From NCBI RefSeq assembly GCF_022701295.1, contig NZ_CP033204.1, positions 1,054,001 through 1,118,000 on the forward strand: 64,000 nt of DNA, in the 5' to 3' direction. The notes under the pieces are model-generated. The model searched no databases and had not been told where the DNA came from. It saw only the letters and a program-made list of their open reading frames with translations. Source of the DNA: Sphingopyxis sp. YF1 (lineage in GTDB: Bacteria > Pseudomonadota > Alphaproteobacteria > Sphingomonadales > Sphingomonadaceae). Shown here piece after piece: positions 7,516 through 15,957 of this stretch (position 1 is its first letter; each line of letters starts with the position of its first letter). A program made the translations under genes and the position numbers.

Positions 7516-7634
7516 GCAATACCCCTGTAATCGGTTGGGCCCATCGGGGCGGGATCGCGCCGATGCGGTGGCTCCCGATGACAGGGGGAGGTGTCAGCCT
7601 TGTTGCTTCAGCATGTCATGTCGAAAGGACTTGC

Positions 7635-7652
7635 GTGACGCTCGTGTGACAG
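7635..7652 (-). promoter_or_regulatory. Candidate Pho box upstream of phoX
   Basis: On the minus strand CTGTCAC (7652-7646) is followed by CGTCAC (7640-7635) with their TGTCAC/CGTCAC cores in an 11-bp register, as in PhoB-binding direct repeats. It lies about 120 bp before the ATG and just beyond the upstream SDR stop codon. The second repeat is imperfect and no convincing -10 box follows. Confidence 0.4.
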
Positions 7653-7663
7653 GGGCGCCCGCG

Positions 7664-8659
7664 TCAGTCGTGCACGGCGCGGACCAGCGGGCCCAATGCC
7701 CCGCCGCCGAGCCAGGCGAGCTGGACCTCGGCCGCGACCTTGTTGATCGCCTCCTGCGGCTTGTTGCCTGGGTGCACCGCGCGGCGCAGCGGGCGCGATC
7801 CGGCCGGCATCGCCATGATCTCGGCGATCGCGCGCGGCACGTCGGCGGGGTCGGCGCTGCGTCCGCTGCCGTCCTCGGTTCCCATGCCGCGCGTGAAGGG
7901 CTCATACGCCTTGAGCAGCGCGGGGGCGCTGCGGTCGCGCAGCACGCCGGTATAGATATTGCGGTTGACCCAGACCCTGGTCGGATAGCCGCCCGGCTGG
8001 ATGATCGTCACCTCGATCCCGTGCGGGACGAGTTCATAGGCGAGTTGTTCGGACAGGGCCTCGACCGCGAATTTGGTCGCCGAATAATGGCCGCCGCCCG
8101 GCACGATCACCCGGCCGAGCTGCGACGAGATGTTGAAGACCTGTCCCGCTCTGGCCGCGCGCATCTGGGGCAGCAGCGCGCGCAGCATCCGCTGGATCCC
8201 CAGCACATTGGTCTCGAAGATCAGGCGCGTCGCTTCCATGTCCTGCACCTCGACCGGCCCGGTGATGCCGACCCCGGCGTTGTTGACGAGCGTGTCGATC
8301 CGGCCGTCTGCGATCTTCAGCGCCGCGGCGGTGCCGCTGGCGACCGACGCGTCGTCGGTCACGTCGATCTCGACGACATGCAGGTCGAGCCCGTCCTTCG
8401 CGGCCTCGGCGGCGAGCGTTTCGGCTTCGGGGCGCGGCAGGTTGCGCATCGTCGCGATGACCTTCGCGCCATGCCGTGCGTAGAGCAGCGCGCCGATGCG
8501 GCCGAAACCGCTCGACGCGCCGGTGATCAGCACGGTGCGGCCTTTCAGCGCGTCGGGCGCCAGCGGCTCGGCGGCGCGCAGCAGCGCAGGGGTGGCGGCG
8601 GTGAGCATGGCGGCGCCTGCGAGCAGTTGACGGCGGCCGGGGGAGGCAGGATCGGGCAT
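7664..8659 (-). CDS. SDR-family oxidoreductase with twin-arginine signal
   Basis: A protein of 331 residues. Residues 1-30 look like a Tat signal (PGRRQLLAGAAMLTAATP). The remainder is a classical short-chain dehydrogenase: cofactor motif TGASSGFG at 46-53, NNAG at 126-129, a catalytic serine in NISSQ (about 178), and Tyr192/Lys196 in YSATK. SDRs are normally cytoplasmic NAD(P)-dependent enzymes, so an exported member is unusual; it would have to fold and load its cofactor before export. ATG 8659 is preceded by AAAGGAG. The substrate is unknown. Confidence 0.85.
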   Translation of the reverse strand: MPDPASPGRRQLLAGAAMLTAATPALLRAAEPLAPDALKGRTVLITGASSGFGRIGALLYARHGAKVIATMRNLPRPEAETLAAEAAKDGLDLHVVEIDVTDDASVASGTAAALKIADGRIDTLVNNAGVGITGPVEVQDMEATRLIFETNVLGIQRMLRALLPQMRAARAGQVFNISSQLGRVIVPGGGHYSATKFAVEALSEQLAYELVPHGIEVTIIQPGGYPTRVWVNRNIYTGVLRDRSAPALLKAYEPFTRGMGTEDGSGRSADPADVPRAIAEIMAMPAGSRPLRRAVHPGNKPQEAINKVAAEVQLAWLGGGALGPLVRAVHD

Positions 8660-9017
8660 GGACGGCTCCTTTCGAGGGTCATCATGCATGAAAGCGCGGG
8701 CGGTGCAAAATCGGCCGTGAAAAGACAGCGTCGGAGTGGCAAATCGCCATGGCCTTCTTTCGTCGTTCCGGGCTGAATCCGGCCGGCCAAGCGCCGCGCG
8801 GCCTTTCAAAGTTCAGCAAAGGTCAGCCTTGCGCGCGCCGTGATTGGGACCTTGCGCCGTGCTGAATGCGCCTGGCTCGGCGCGTCGCGATCGCATCGGG
8901 AAGCGACCGCCTTTATCCGCCAAATCAAAGCGCCGGACGAAGGCTGGCACAGCCGGATAATATGGGAAAGGCCTATTTGACGGCGATGTCGACTGGGGGG
9001 GGTATCACTAGCGCTCA

Positions 9018-9133
9018 GGGGGACCACCGCGGCAGGCGGTGGTGGAGGGGCCGCGAGGTCGCGTCCTTCGCCCCTCGGTCAGCGCTGCGCGCTGACACTT
9101 CCCCATGGCTTCGCCACAGGGGGAGCGACTGAC
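9018..9133. repeat. Nested palindromic repeat, family B, copy 1
   Basis: The stretch contains GGTGGTGGAGGGGCCG, the palindrome GTCAGCGCTGCGCGCTGAC, and CCCCATGGCTTCGCC followed by ACAGGGGGAG. The same order of elements recurs at 54617-54755, so this is a dispersed repeat rather than unique sequence. Confidence 0.75.
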
Positions 9134-9210
9134 CGCAACCGGGCGTTAGTCGTCATTTCGGTCGGATCGGCGCCGAATGGCTGATGTGGGGTGGCAAGCG
9201 GACCGCGTCC

Positions 9211-9304
9211 ATTTTCCGTCGTCATCCCGGCGAAGGCCGGGATCTCACCGGCGCATCATGGCTTGCAGGGCGGGATCCCGGCCTTCGCCGGGATGACGGA
9301 AAAT
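9211..9304. repeat. Inverted REP doublet, family A
   Basis: GTCATCCCGGCGAAGGCCGG (from 9221) and its reverse complement (9274-9297) face each other across 29 bp, and the flanks (ATTTTCCGTC / GACGGAAAAT) extend the symmetry. Each unit is itself palindromic. The type is widespread between sphingomonad genes. Confidence 0.85.
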
Positions 9305-9324
9305 GAGCGAATCCAGGCCTCCGA

Positions 9325-9407
9325 GCGCCCCGGCGAAAGCCGGGGGCCATTGCAGCAACACGCCGGGTTCGCGTCGGCATTCTGGGCCCCGGCTTTCGCC
9401 GGGGTGC
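9325..9407. repeat. Inverted REP doublet, family A variant
   Basis: GCGCCCCGGCGAAAGCCGGG (from 9325) and its near reverse complement (9384-9407) form a second doublet immediately after the first. The core differs from the first doublet by AAAGCCGGG in place of AAGGCCGGG. Confidence 0.8.
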
Positions 9408-9460
9408 ACATCTCCAGCAGCGACTAACGGTCGAAGCCGACCGGCAGGCTTGCGCGTTCG

Positions 9461-10030
9461 CTACGCCTGCAGGCGTAGCGCGATATCGCTCAGGAAGCGT
9501 GCGTCATTGCCGTCGGCCAGCGACGGCGCCTCGGCCGCGATCGCGCCGAGCAGGTCGATCAGCGGTTCCATCTCGCTTTTGTGGTAATTGCCCAGCACAT
9601 GGCCGGTGACGCGGTCCTTGTGTCCCGGATGGCCGATGCCGATGCGCACCCGGCGGAAATCGTCGCCGATATGCTGGATCATGCTGCGGATGCCGTTATG
9701 CCCCGCGGCGCCGCCGCCCTGCTTGATCTTGACCTTCATCGGCGCGAGGTCGAGTTCGTCATAGAAGACGGTGACGTCCTGCGGGGTCAGTTTGTAGAAA
9801 TCGAGCGCGGCGCGCACGCTGCGGCCGCTTTCGTTCATATAGGTGCCGGGTTTGAGCAGCAGGATGCGATGCCGCCCGATGCGGCCGTCCTGAAACCAGC
9901 CCTGGAATTTCTTGGCCGGGGCGGGGAAGCCGTGCATGTCGGCGATGACGTCGGCGGCCATGAAGCCGACATTGTGACGGTGCATCGCATATTGGGGCCC
10001 GGGATTGCCGAGGCCGACCCAGAGTTGCAT
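9461..10030 (-). CDS. pth: Peptidyl-tRNA hydrolase
   Basis: A protein of 189 residues, normal length. It releases tRNA from peptidyl-tRNA that drops off ribosomes. Motifs visible are VGLGNPGPQY near the N-terminus, the catalytic His19 in MHRHNVGF, LLLKPGTYMNESG, FYDELDLA and QGGGAAGHNGIRS. It follows rplY on the same strand 62 bp downstream, the usual rplY-pth pair. ATG 10030 is the family start. Confidence 0.97.
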   Translation of the reverse strand: MQLWVGLGNPGPQYAMHRHNVGFMAADVIADMHGFPAPAKKFQGWFQDGRIGRHRILLLKPGTYMNESGRSVRAALDFYKLTPQDVTVFYDELDLAPMKVKIKQGGGAAGHNGIRSMIQHIGDDFRRVRIGIGHPGHKDRVTGHVLGNYHKSEMEPLIDLLGAIAAEAPSLADGNDARFLSDIALRLQA

Positions 10031-10056
10031 TTCGTGCCTTTCTCGGGGTCCGGAAG

Positions 10057-10084
10057 GGGCCGCCTCCGCAAGCGAAGGCGGCCC
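10057..10084 (-). terminator. Hairpin between rplY and pth
   Basis: GGGCCGCCT and AGGCGGCCC pair over 9 bp with further interior pairing. There is no T-run on the minus strand, so it may attenuate or stabilise the rplY transcript rather than end it fully. Confidence 0.45.
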
Positions 10085-10092
10085 GATCAGGT

Positions 10093-10719
10093 TCAGGCTT
10101 CTTCGGCGCCTTCGCCGTCATCCTTGGTCGTGTCGCCGTCGCTCGACTTGAGCGCCGACGGGGCGACGATCGTCGCGATGGTGAAATCGCGGTCGGTGAT
10201 CGCGCTCTCGCTGCCCTTCGGCAGCTTGACGTGGCTGATGTGGATCGAATCGCCGACGTCGAAGCCGGTGACGTCGATCGCGATGTCGTCAGGGATGTTG
10301 GCCGCGTCGCAGACCAGTTCGAGCTCGTGGCGAACGATGTTCAGCACGCCGCCACGCTTCAGGCCCGGCGAGGCGTCTTCGTTCTGGAACACGACCGGCA
10401 CCGCGACATGGACCTTGGCATCCTTGGTGATGCGCAGGAAGTCGGCGTGGATCGGGCGATCCTTGACCGGGTGGAAAGCGACGTCCTTCGGCAGCGTGCG
10501 GATGGTCTTGCCGCCGACTTCGATCATCACGACCGAGTTCATGAAGTGACCCGTCATCAGCTGCTTCATCAGCAGCTTTTCTTCGACGTGGATCATCAGG
10601 GGTTCTTCCTTGCCGCCATAGACAACGGCGGGGACACGACCTTCACGACGCAGTTCACGCGAGGCTCCCTTGCCTCCGCGTTCGCGCGTCTCGGCCGTCA
10701 GCGTCAGCTGATCGCTCAT
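10093..10719 (-). CDS. rplY: 50S ribosomal protein L25/general stress protein Ctc
   Basis: A protein of 208 residues, the long (TL5/CTC) form. The N-terminal 5S rRNA-binding domain shows [27 protein letters not shown] and [15 protein letters not shown]; the C-terminal extension ends in an acidic tail (DDGEGAEEA). It sits in the ribosome central protuberance. Two adjacent ATGs are possible (10722 and 10719); 10719 has the better spacing (7 nt) from GGAG. It precedes pth. Confidence 0.95.
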   Translation of the reverse strand: MSDQLTLTAETRERGGKGASRELRREGRVPAVVYGGKEEPLMIHVEEKLLMKQLMTGHFMNSVVMIEVGGKTIRTLPKDVAFHPVKDRPIHADFLRITKDAKVHVAVPVVFQNEDASPGLKRGGVLNIVRHELELVCDAANIPDDIAIDVTGFDVGDSIHISHVKLPKGSESAITDRDFTIATIVAPSALKSSDGDTTKDDGEGAEEA

Positions 10720-10898
10720 CATATTTCTCCGAGAAATAGTTACACAGTCCGCCACGCCTCCAGGGATGACCATGACGGAAGCGCGGGCGCATAGCGGGGA
10801 AGCGGCGGAAATGCAAGCGCCCGGCCGCAAAACCGGCGTATGCGTGCGAACGGTTGCGGAGGCTTTCTATCGGCGGGCCGGACATCTAGGGTCGCCGC

Positions 10899-11465
10899 AT
10901 GCAGACAGGGCGAAGACTCCGGATGGCGGGCATCGTGGCGGTTTCGCTGACGCTCGCGGCGTGTGCCGGGACCAAATACCGGCCGGTGGCCGACGCGCCG
11001 GTGCGGATCGGGCCGGCCTATACGGTCCGCGGGACCACCTATGTGCCGGCCGCTGCGCCCGCCTATGACGTGGTCGGTTATGCCAGCTGGTACGGAAACG
11101 AGTCGGGCAACCGCACCGCCAATGGCGAACAATTCCGGCCGGGCTGGGTGACCGCGGCGCACACCACTCTGCCCCTGCCGACCTATGTCGAGGTGACGGC
11201 GCTCGATACCGGGCGGCGGATCGTCGTGCGGGTCAACGACCGGGGGCCGTTCGCGCCGGGCCGGATCATCGACCTGTCGCGCGGCGCGGCGGAGGAGCTC
11301 GGAATCAAGGCGCAGGGGCATGCCGCGGTCCGCGTGCGCCGCGTCGAGCCGTCGGAGAAGGATCGCAAGCGGCTCCGCGAGGGCAAGCCTGCGGCCGGGC
11401 TGGAGCGGGTCCCCGAGCGCAACTTGCAGCGGCTGCGCGCGCAGCTTCCGGTGCGTGGCCGCTAG
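10899..11465 (+). CDS. rlpA: RlpA-like septal lipoprotein
   Basis: A protein of 188 residues with a lipoprotein signal ending at Cys22 (LTLAAC) and a double-psi beta-barrel domain (GYASWYGNESGNRTANGE, YVEVTALDTGRRIVVRVNDR, GPFAPGRIIDLSRGAAEELG). RlpA proteins cleave glycan strands lacking stem peptides or bind them at the septum. The C-terminal SPOR domain of longer RlpA proteins is missing here; instead there is a basic tail. It is divergent from rplY and convergent with the first GumN gene. Confidence 0.85.
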   Translation: MQTGRRLRMAGIVAVSLTLAACAGTKYRPVADAPVRIGPAYTVRGTTYVPAAAPAYDVVGYASWYGNESGNRTANGEQFRPGWVTAAHTTLPLPTYVEVTALDTGRRIVVRVNDRGPFAPGRIIDLSRGAAEELGIKAQGHAAVRVRRVEPSEKDRKRLREGKPAAGLERVPERNLQRLRAQLPVRGR

Positions 11466-11485
11466 CGGGGCCGGGGCGCCCCGCA

Positions 11486-12391
11486 TCACTGGATGCGGAT
11501 AACCTTCAATCCCTGTGCTTCGAGCAGCGCGGGCAGCCCGTCCGCCCCGACCAGATGCCCCGCGCCGACCGCGACCAGCAGCGTGCCCGGCCTGTCCATC
11601 CGCCGTACGACCCACGCGCTCCAGCGCCGGTTGCGGTCGGTGATGATCGCCGCGCGCGCCGCGGGCACCGCGACGACATCTTCGTTGATCATGCGTTCGA
11701 GCACCGCGACGTCGCCGCGCGACCAGGCATCGGTGAGCGTGGCGACCTCCTGCACGGCGTCGCCCGCGCCTTCGGCCGCACGGGCAAGCAGGGTTCGCTG
11801 GGTTGCCGGATCGAGCGTTTCGAACAGCATCAGCTGCTCCTGCGCGGTCTCGAGCCCGCCGACCGGCTTGCGATCGTCCCGGAAGCGTTCGGTCAGCCGC
11901 GTTTCGACGCCGTTGGCGGGCAGAAGCCGGGCATTCTGCGCGACGCGCTGGCCCATCGCGACCATCACCGCCCAGTCGTCGAGCGCGTCGCCGCCGAAGG
12001 GCTGGCCGGTGCCGCTGGCTTCGAGCTGGCGGTAGCGCGCGAGTGCGGGGCCGGCGAGGCGCTTGTCGATCGCCAGCGGCGCCTTGCGGGGGGCAAGGTT
12101 CCGGAAGACGCCGCCCGCCGCCGCCAGCTGCTCGGGCGACAGTTCGAGGATCAGTTCGTCGGCATCGGCGATCGCGCGCGCGATCTGGCCGCGGTCCCAT
12201 TCCGTCCCGGCGGGCAGCGCGTGCATCGTGCCGAGCAGATAGATGCGCGTATCGTCGTCCTCGACCAGCCACATCGCCGGGCGCGCTTCGGTCACCGTCT
12301 GCGGCGCTCCGCATCCGGCCAGCAGACACGCCAGAAGGGCCGCCGCGGCGCGGCGACCCCATCGGGCGGACGGGCGTGGCGCACCGGTCAA
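11486..12391 (-). CDS. TraB/GumN-family lipoprotein, second tandem copy
   Basis: A protein of about 301 residues of the TraB/PrgY/GumN family: WLVEDDDTRIYLLGTMHALP, ADELILELSPEQ, and the C-terminal AVGAGHLVGADGLPALLEAQG. A lipobox (LLAGC) is present near residue 27. The function of bacterial GumN-like proteins is not established; a metalloprotease-like role has been proposed for the TraB clan. TTG 12391 was chosen because it overlaps the stop codon of the upstream paralogue (TTGA), indicating translational coupling; no ATG or GTG lies before the signal sequence in this frame. Confidence 0.8.
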   Translation of the reverse strand: MTGAPRPSARWGRRAAAALLACLLAGCGAPQTVTEARPAMWLVEDDDTRIYLLGTMHALPAGTEWDRGQIARAIADADELILELSPEQLAAAGGVFRNLAPRKAPLAIDKRLAGPALARYRQLEASGTGQPFGGDALDDWAVMVAMGQRVAQNARLLPANGVETRLTERFRDDRKPVGGLETAQEQLMLFETLDPATQRTLLARAAEGAGDAVQEVATLTDAWSRGDVAVLERMINEDVVAVPAARAAIITDRNRRWSAWVVRRMDRPGTLLVAVGAGHLVGADGLPALLEAQGLKVIRIQ

Positions 12392-13320
12392 TATTTGACC
12401 CGCTTCGCCGACAGCCCGCGCTTCTTCAGATAGTCCTGCACGCTGTTCTTGCCGGCAAGATGGCCCGCCCCGACCGCGACGAAGACCGTCCCGGGCTGTG
12501 CCATGCGGGTCTTGATCTGATCGGCCCAGCGCTGGTTGCGATCCCACAACAGCACCTTGGCGATCTCGGGCGTTTCGGTCATGCTTTCGTTCATCGTCGT
12601 GGCGAGCGTCTTGGGGTCGCCCTTGGCCCATTGCGCGACGAGCGTGTCGAGCGTCGGCCCCAGCTTGTCCATGTCGCGCACGACGACGTTGAGATAGGCA
12701 ACCTGCAGCGTTTCGGGAAGCGTGTCGAAATAGCCGAGCTGTTCCTCGAGCGTTTCGAATCCCGCGATCGGCTTCTTCGCTTCCTTGGCGAAGCGCGTCA
12801 GCAGCTTTTCGGCGCCCTGTTCGGGATCGTAGCCGAGCTTGGACAGCGGCAGCACCGACAGCGTGATCGCCGGGAACCAGGGCTCGAAGGCGTCGAAGGC
12901 GTTGGCGGGCAGCCCGACGCTGGTCAACGCGGCCTGATAGGCGGCGAGCTGTTCGGGAGTCAGGCGCTGCGGGATCGTCTTGCCGGTCTGGTCGATCGCC
13001 AACGGCATCATCCGCTTTGCGACGTCGGCCTGATCCTCGGGAAGGATCATTTCGAGCATCAGTTCGTCCGAGCGGTCGAAGGCGTCCTTCACCGCTTCAT
13101 CGAACCAGCCGAGGCCGGGTTTCAGCACGTGCACCGTGCCGAAAAGATAGATGGTCGTGTCCTTGTCCTTGACCACCCACAGCGCGGGATCGGCGTCGAC
13201 GGTCGGTACGGAAGCCGCCACGGCGGGCGCCGTGACCGGCTCGGCGGCGTGGAGTGCCGCGAAGGGCGCGAGGGGAAGCAGCGCGCAGCTCGCGGCGAGG
13301 GTCTTAATCCATTTTTTCAC
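12388..13320 (-). CDS. TraB/GumN-family protein, first tandem copy
   Basis: A protein of 310 residues with a Sec signal (VKKWIKTLAASCALLPLAPF) and the same family motifs as its neighbour: LWVVKDKDTTIYLFGTVHVL, SDELMLEMILPEDQ, GFETLEEQLGYFD and VAVGAGHLAGKNSVQDYL. The two genes are clearly paralogous, consistent with a tandem duplication. This copy has no lipobox, so it is probably periplasmic while its partner is membrane anchored. GTG 13320 gives a complete signal peptide. Confidence 0.85.
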   Translation of the reverse strand: MKKWIKTLAASCALLPLAPFAALHAAEPVTAPAVAASVPTVDADPALWVVKDKDTTIYLFGTVHVLKPGLGWFDEAVKDAFDRSDELMLEMILPEDQADVAKRMMPLAIDQTGKTIPQRLTPEQLAAYQAALTSVGLPANAFDAFEPWFPAITLSVLPLSKLGYDPEQGAEKLLTRFAKEAKKPIAGFETLEEQLGYFDTLPETLQVAYLNVVVRDMDKLGPTLDTLVAQWAKGDPKTLATTMNESMTETPEIAKVLLWDRNQRWADQIKTRMAQPGTVFVAVGAGHLAGKNSVQDYLKKRGLSAKRVKY

Positions 13321-13382
13321 GGGAAATCTTTCGAAGCTTGGCCGTGCGGCCGGGAAAAAGGGAGAGGGCGGGACGCGCCCGG

Positions 13383-14012
13383 TCAGCGGAATTTCAGCCA
13401 CAGCCAGACGACGGCGTTGACGATCAGCGACAGGCTGAACAACACCACCACATCGACGGGGGGCGTCAGACCCGCGCGATGCAGCATCCACCATGCCGGG
13501 GCCGGAAAGACGAAGGCATACCAGCCCGCGACGCAGGCCCACAGCCAGGCGCGTTCTTCATGATCGTCGATCGAGCGGTGGTAGGCGACCATGCCGATCG
13601 CCAGCCCGGCGACCCAGATGCCTGCGGCGCTGATCGCAAATCCGGGACTCAGCGGGCCGTTGCTCATCATGTCGATCGCCGCACCACTGCCGGACTTGTC
13701 TGAAACGAGCAGTCCCCCGATGATGCCGCCGATGATGCCGCAAAAGCCCAGCGCCAGCCAATAGCGGCGCTTGCGGGGCGACCAGCTGCGCCAGGACGGC
13801 GCATAGCGGCGGAAATAACCGCCAAAACCCAGGGCTGCGAAGCCCAGCGCCGCGAGCGGACCGGCCCACAGCGGCAGGGGCACGCCGCCCTTGTCGATCG
13901 TCGCCTGATTATATCCGGCGAAACCACCCAGCAGCATCGCCGAGCCGAGGATGATCACGATCGGCCAGCCGATCAACGCGACGGCGCTGGGCCGGGCTGC
14001 ATCATTTGTCAT
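13383..14012 (-). CDS. Integral membrane protein paired with an XRE regulator
   Basis: A protein of 209 residues with about six hydrophobic segments (for example VALIGWPIVIILGSAMLLGG, LALGFCGIIGGIIGGLLV, AAGIWVAGLAIGMVAY, VVVLFSLSLIVNAVVWLWL) and short basic loops. The family was not recognised. ATG 14012 has AAGGA 7 nt upstream and overlaps the end of the regulator gene by about 10 bp, so the two are coupled. Small XRE regulators followed by a membrane protein are a recurrent pair; this protein may be its target or signal partner. Confidence 0.75.
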   Translation of the reverse strand: MTNDAARPSAVALIGWPIVIILGSAMLLGGFAGYNQATIDKGGVPLPLWAGPLAALGFAALGFGGYFRRYAPSWRSWSPRKRRYWLALGFCGIIGGIIGGLLVSDKSGSGAAIDMMSNGPLSPGFAISAAGIWVAGLAIGMVAYHRSIDDHEERAWLWACVAGWYAFVFPAPAWWMLHRAGLTPPVDVVVLFSLSLIVNAVVWLWLKFR

Positions 14013-14217
14013 CGTCATGTCCTTCGTTGCCATCGTCGAAAATCTCCTCGATCGGCATGTCGAACAGCCGCGCGAGCTTGAAGGCGAGCGGTAGCGACGG
14101 GTCGTATTTTCCCGTTTCGATCGCATTCACCGCCTGCCGCGAAACGTCGAGCCGATCGGCCAGTTCGGCCTGGCTCCAGTTTCGCATTGCGCGCAGCACT
14201 TTCAGTTTGTTGTTCAT
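14002..14217 (-). CDS. XRE-family small transcriptional regulator
   Basis: A protein of 71 residues consisting almost wholly of a helix-turn-helix: KLKVLRAMRNWSQAELADRL, DVSRQAVNAIETGKYDPSLP, LAFKLARLFDMPIEEIF, with an acidic tail. It resembles the small YozG/XRE regulators that usually accompany a membrane protein, as here. ATG 14217 has GAGG about 6 nt upstream. Target and signal are unknown. Confidence 0.85.
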   Translation of the reverse strand: MNNKLKVLRAMRNWSQAELADRLDVSRQAVNAIETGKYDPSLPLAFKLARLFDMPIEEIFDDGNEGHDDDK

Positions 14218-14453
14218 TGGCGCCTCGCCAGTCATAGCCTTCGCATCGACATGGCAAGGCTGCGCCATGTCCGCAAACGGCAAATTGGTTTCGGCCCTTC
14301 GGGCGGGTTCGGGTGTCGCGGAAATCATGTCTTCGCTTTCAAGGGAGCGGCAAGAGGCTGGAGCGCCGTCGCGGCGGATGACGCTCCAGCTCGAGTCACC
14401 TGCCGACACCGGGGAGCATCGGTCGAGGCAAAGCACGAAATTTGCGAGCGGGA

Positions 14454-14795
14454 TCAGCGGGCGCTGTGCAGCATCAGCAATGCAAGCCGGGTGTCGTTCT
14501 GGCTGCCCTGCGCCCGGGCGATGGCGCGGTCGGTCTGCGGGCGCGCCGCGGCAAGCGTGTCGGCCATGCATTCGGACTGCTGCGCGCGCCCGGCGACGCC
14601 GCCGACACCATTGTCACAGATCCGGCGTGCCGCGCTTTTGATGCGGATTTCGAGGCGTCGCTGGTCGCGGGCGGAGGTCAGGTCGAGGTCGTCGATGCGG
14701 ATTTCGTGGGTGCTGGTTTCGGCCAGCGGCGCGGCCATTGCGGGGGCGGCGGCGATGGTCAGCGAGAGGGCGAGGGCGATCGTGCGGGTCATCAT
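14454..14795 (-). CDS. UrcA family protein
   Basis: A protein of 113 residues with a Sec signal peptide (residues 1-21, ALALSLTIAAAPAMA) and the UrcA-like domain: IRIDDLDLTSARDQRRLEIR, IKSAARRICDN, and paired cysteines (ICDN and SECM). UrcA proteins are small secreted alphaproteobacterial proteins of unknown function. AGGAG lies 7 nt before ATG 14795. A good sigma-70-like promoter is visible upstream. Confidence 0.8.
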   Translation of the reverse strand: MMTRTIALALSLTIAAAPAMAAPLAETSTHEIRIDDLDLTSARDQRRLEIRIKSAARRICDNGVGGVAGRAQQSECMADTLAAARPQTDRAIARAQGSQNDTRLALLMLHSAR

Positions 14796-14866
14796 GGGTC
14801 TTCTCCTGGGTTGCGTCTTCAAAGTGTCGGTCACGTCCACCTGTCTTTATGTCAGGTTTCCATGAC

Positions 14867-14895
14867 TATATGTCGTGATTCGCTGACTATGTCAA
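14867..14895 (-). promoter_or_regulatory. Promoter of the urcA gene
   Basis: On the minus strand TTGACA (14895-14890) and CATATA (14872-14867) are separated by exactly 17 bp. Near-repeats TGACTATATGTC and TGACTATGTCA overlap both boxes and could bind a regulator. Confidence 0.6.
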
Positions 14896-15033
14896 CAACG
14901 CCTGACAAAAAGTTTTGCAACCATGACAGGATGCCCGGTTTTCCCGACCTGCCGGGCGGCAGGGAGCCTTGACCCTCGCGCCGCGCTGCGCCAATGCGGC
15001 GGCGATTTTTGCACCTGCGAAGGAAGACCGGCC

Positions 15034-15957
15034 GTGGCCGAAGCGGACGCCAAGCATCCCTTGAGTTTTCAGGACATGATCCTGACGCTGCATGCCTATT
15101 GGGCGGCGCGCGGCTGCGCGATCCTGCAACCCTATGACATGCGCGTGGGGGCGGGGACGTTCCATCCCGCGACGACCTTGCGCAGCCTCGGTCCCGAGCC
15201 GTGGAACGTCGCCTATGTCCAGCCGAGCCGCCGCCCGACCGACGGCCGTTACGGCGAGAACCCGAACCGCCTCCAGCATTATTACCAGTATCAGGTGATA
15301 TTGAAGCCGTCGCCCGCCGACCTGCAGGAGCAATATCTGGGCAGCCTCGCCGCGATCGGCATCGACCCGCTGCTCCACGACATCCGTTTCGTCGAGGACG
15401 ACTGGGAATCGCCGACGCTCGGCGCGTGGGGGCTGGGCTGGGAAGTCTGGTGCGACGGGATGGAAGTCACCCAGTTCACTTACTTCCAGCAGATGGGTGG
15501 TTACGACTGCAAGCCGGTCGCGGGCGAGATCACCTACGGGCTCGAACGCCTCGCCATGTATATCCAGAATGTCGACAATGTGTACGACCTGCGCTTCTCC
15601 GACGCGGTCGGCGACGTCGCGGCGGTGAGCTATGGCGACGTGTTTCTGGAGAATGAGCGCCAGTTCTCGAAATGGAATTTCGAGGTCGCCGACACCGACA
15701 CGCTCTTCGCGGGCTTCAGGTCGGCCGAGGCCGAGTGCCAGCGCGCGATCGCCGCGAATGTCCCGCTCGCCGCCTATGATCAGGCGATCGAGGCGAGCCA
15801 TTTGTTCAACCTGCTCCAGGCGCGCGGCGTGATCAGCGTGCAGGAACGCGCCAATTATATGGCGCGCGTCCGCGACCTCGCAAAGGGCAGCTGCAAGGCG
15901 TGGATCGACAGCCAGTCCGAAAACTGGACCGCAAAATATCCGGGGTGGACGCTGTGA
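15034..15957 (+). CDS. glyQ: Glycyl-tRNA synthetase alpha subunit
   Basis: A protein of 307 residues, the class II catalytic alpha subunit that forms an alpha2beta2 enzyme charging tRNA-Gly. Characteristic blocks are [90 protein letters not shown] and [14 protein letters not shown] 15034 is preceded by AAGGA and gives a family-typical N-terminus. Its stop codon overlaps the GTG of glyS (GTGA). Confidence 0.97.
   Translation: MAEADAKHPLSFQDMILTLHAYWAARGCAILQPYDMRVGAGTFHPATTLRSLGPEPWNVAYVQPSRRPTDGRYGENPNRLQHYYQYQVILKPSPADLQEQYLGSLAAIGIDPLLHDIRFVEDDWESPTLGAWGLGWEVWCDGMEVTQFTYFQQMGGYDCKPVAGEITYGLERLAMYIQNVDNVYDLRFSDAVGDVAAVSYGDVFLENERQFSKWNFEVADTDTLFAGFRSAEAECQRAIAANVPLAAYDQAIEASHLFNLLQARGVISVQERANYMARVRDLAKGSCKAWIDSQSENWTAKYPGWTL

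Larger units (their letters stand above)
8660..9460. other. Gene-free interval carrying repeats
   Basis: No convincing coding region was found in about 800 bp. The first 350 bp contain nothing recognised. The rest is occupied by two kinds of inverted repeats (9018-9133 and 9211-9407). Short open frames here are either translations of the repeats or lack start signals and codon structure. Confidence 0.7.

Noticed and set aside
9191..9427. 78-residue frame at the REP cluster
   Set aside because: It is only the translation of the repeats ([17 protein letters not shown]) with no SD or conserved extension.
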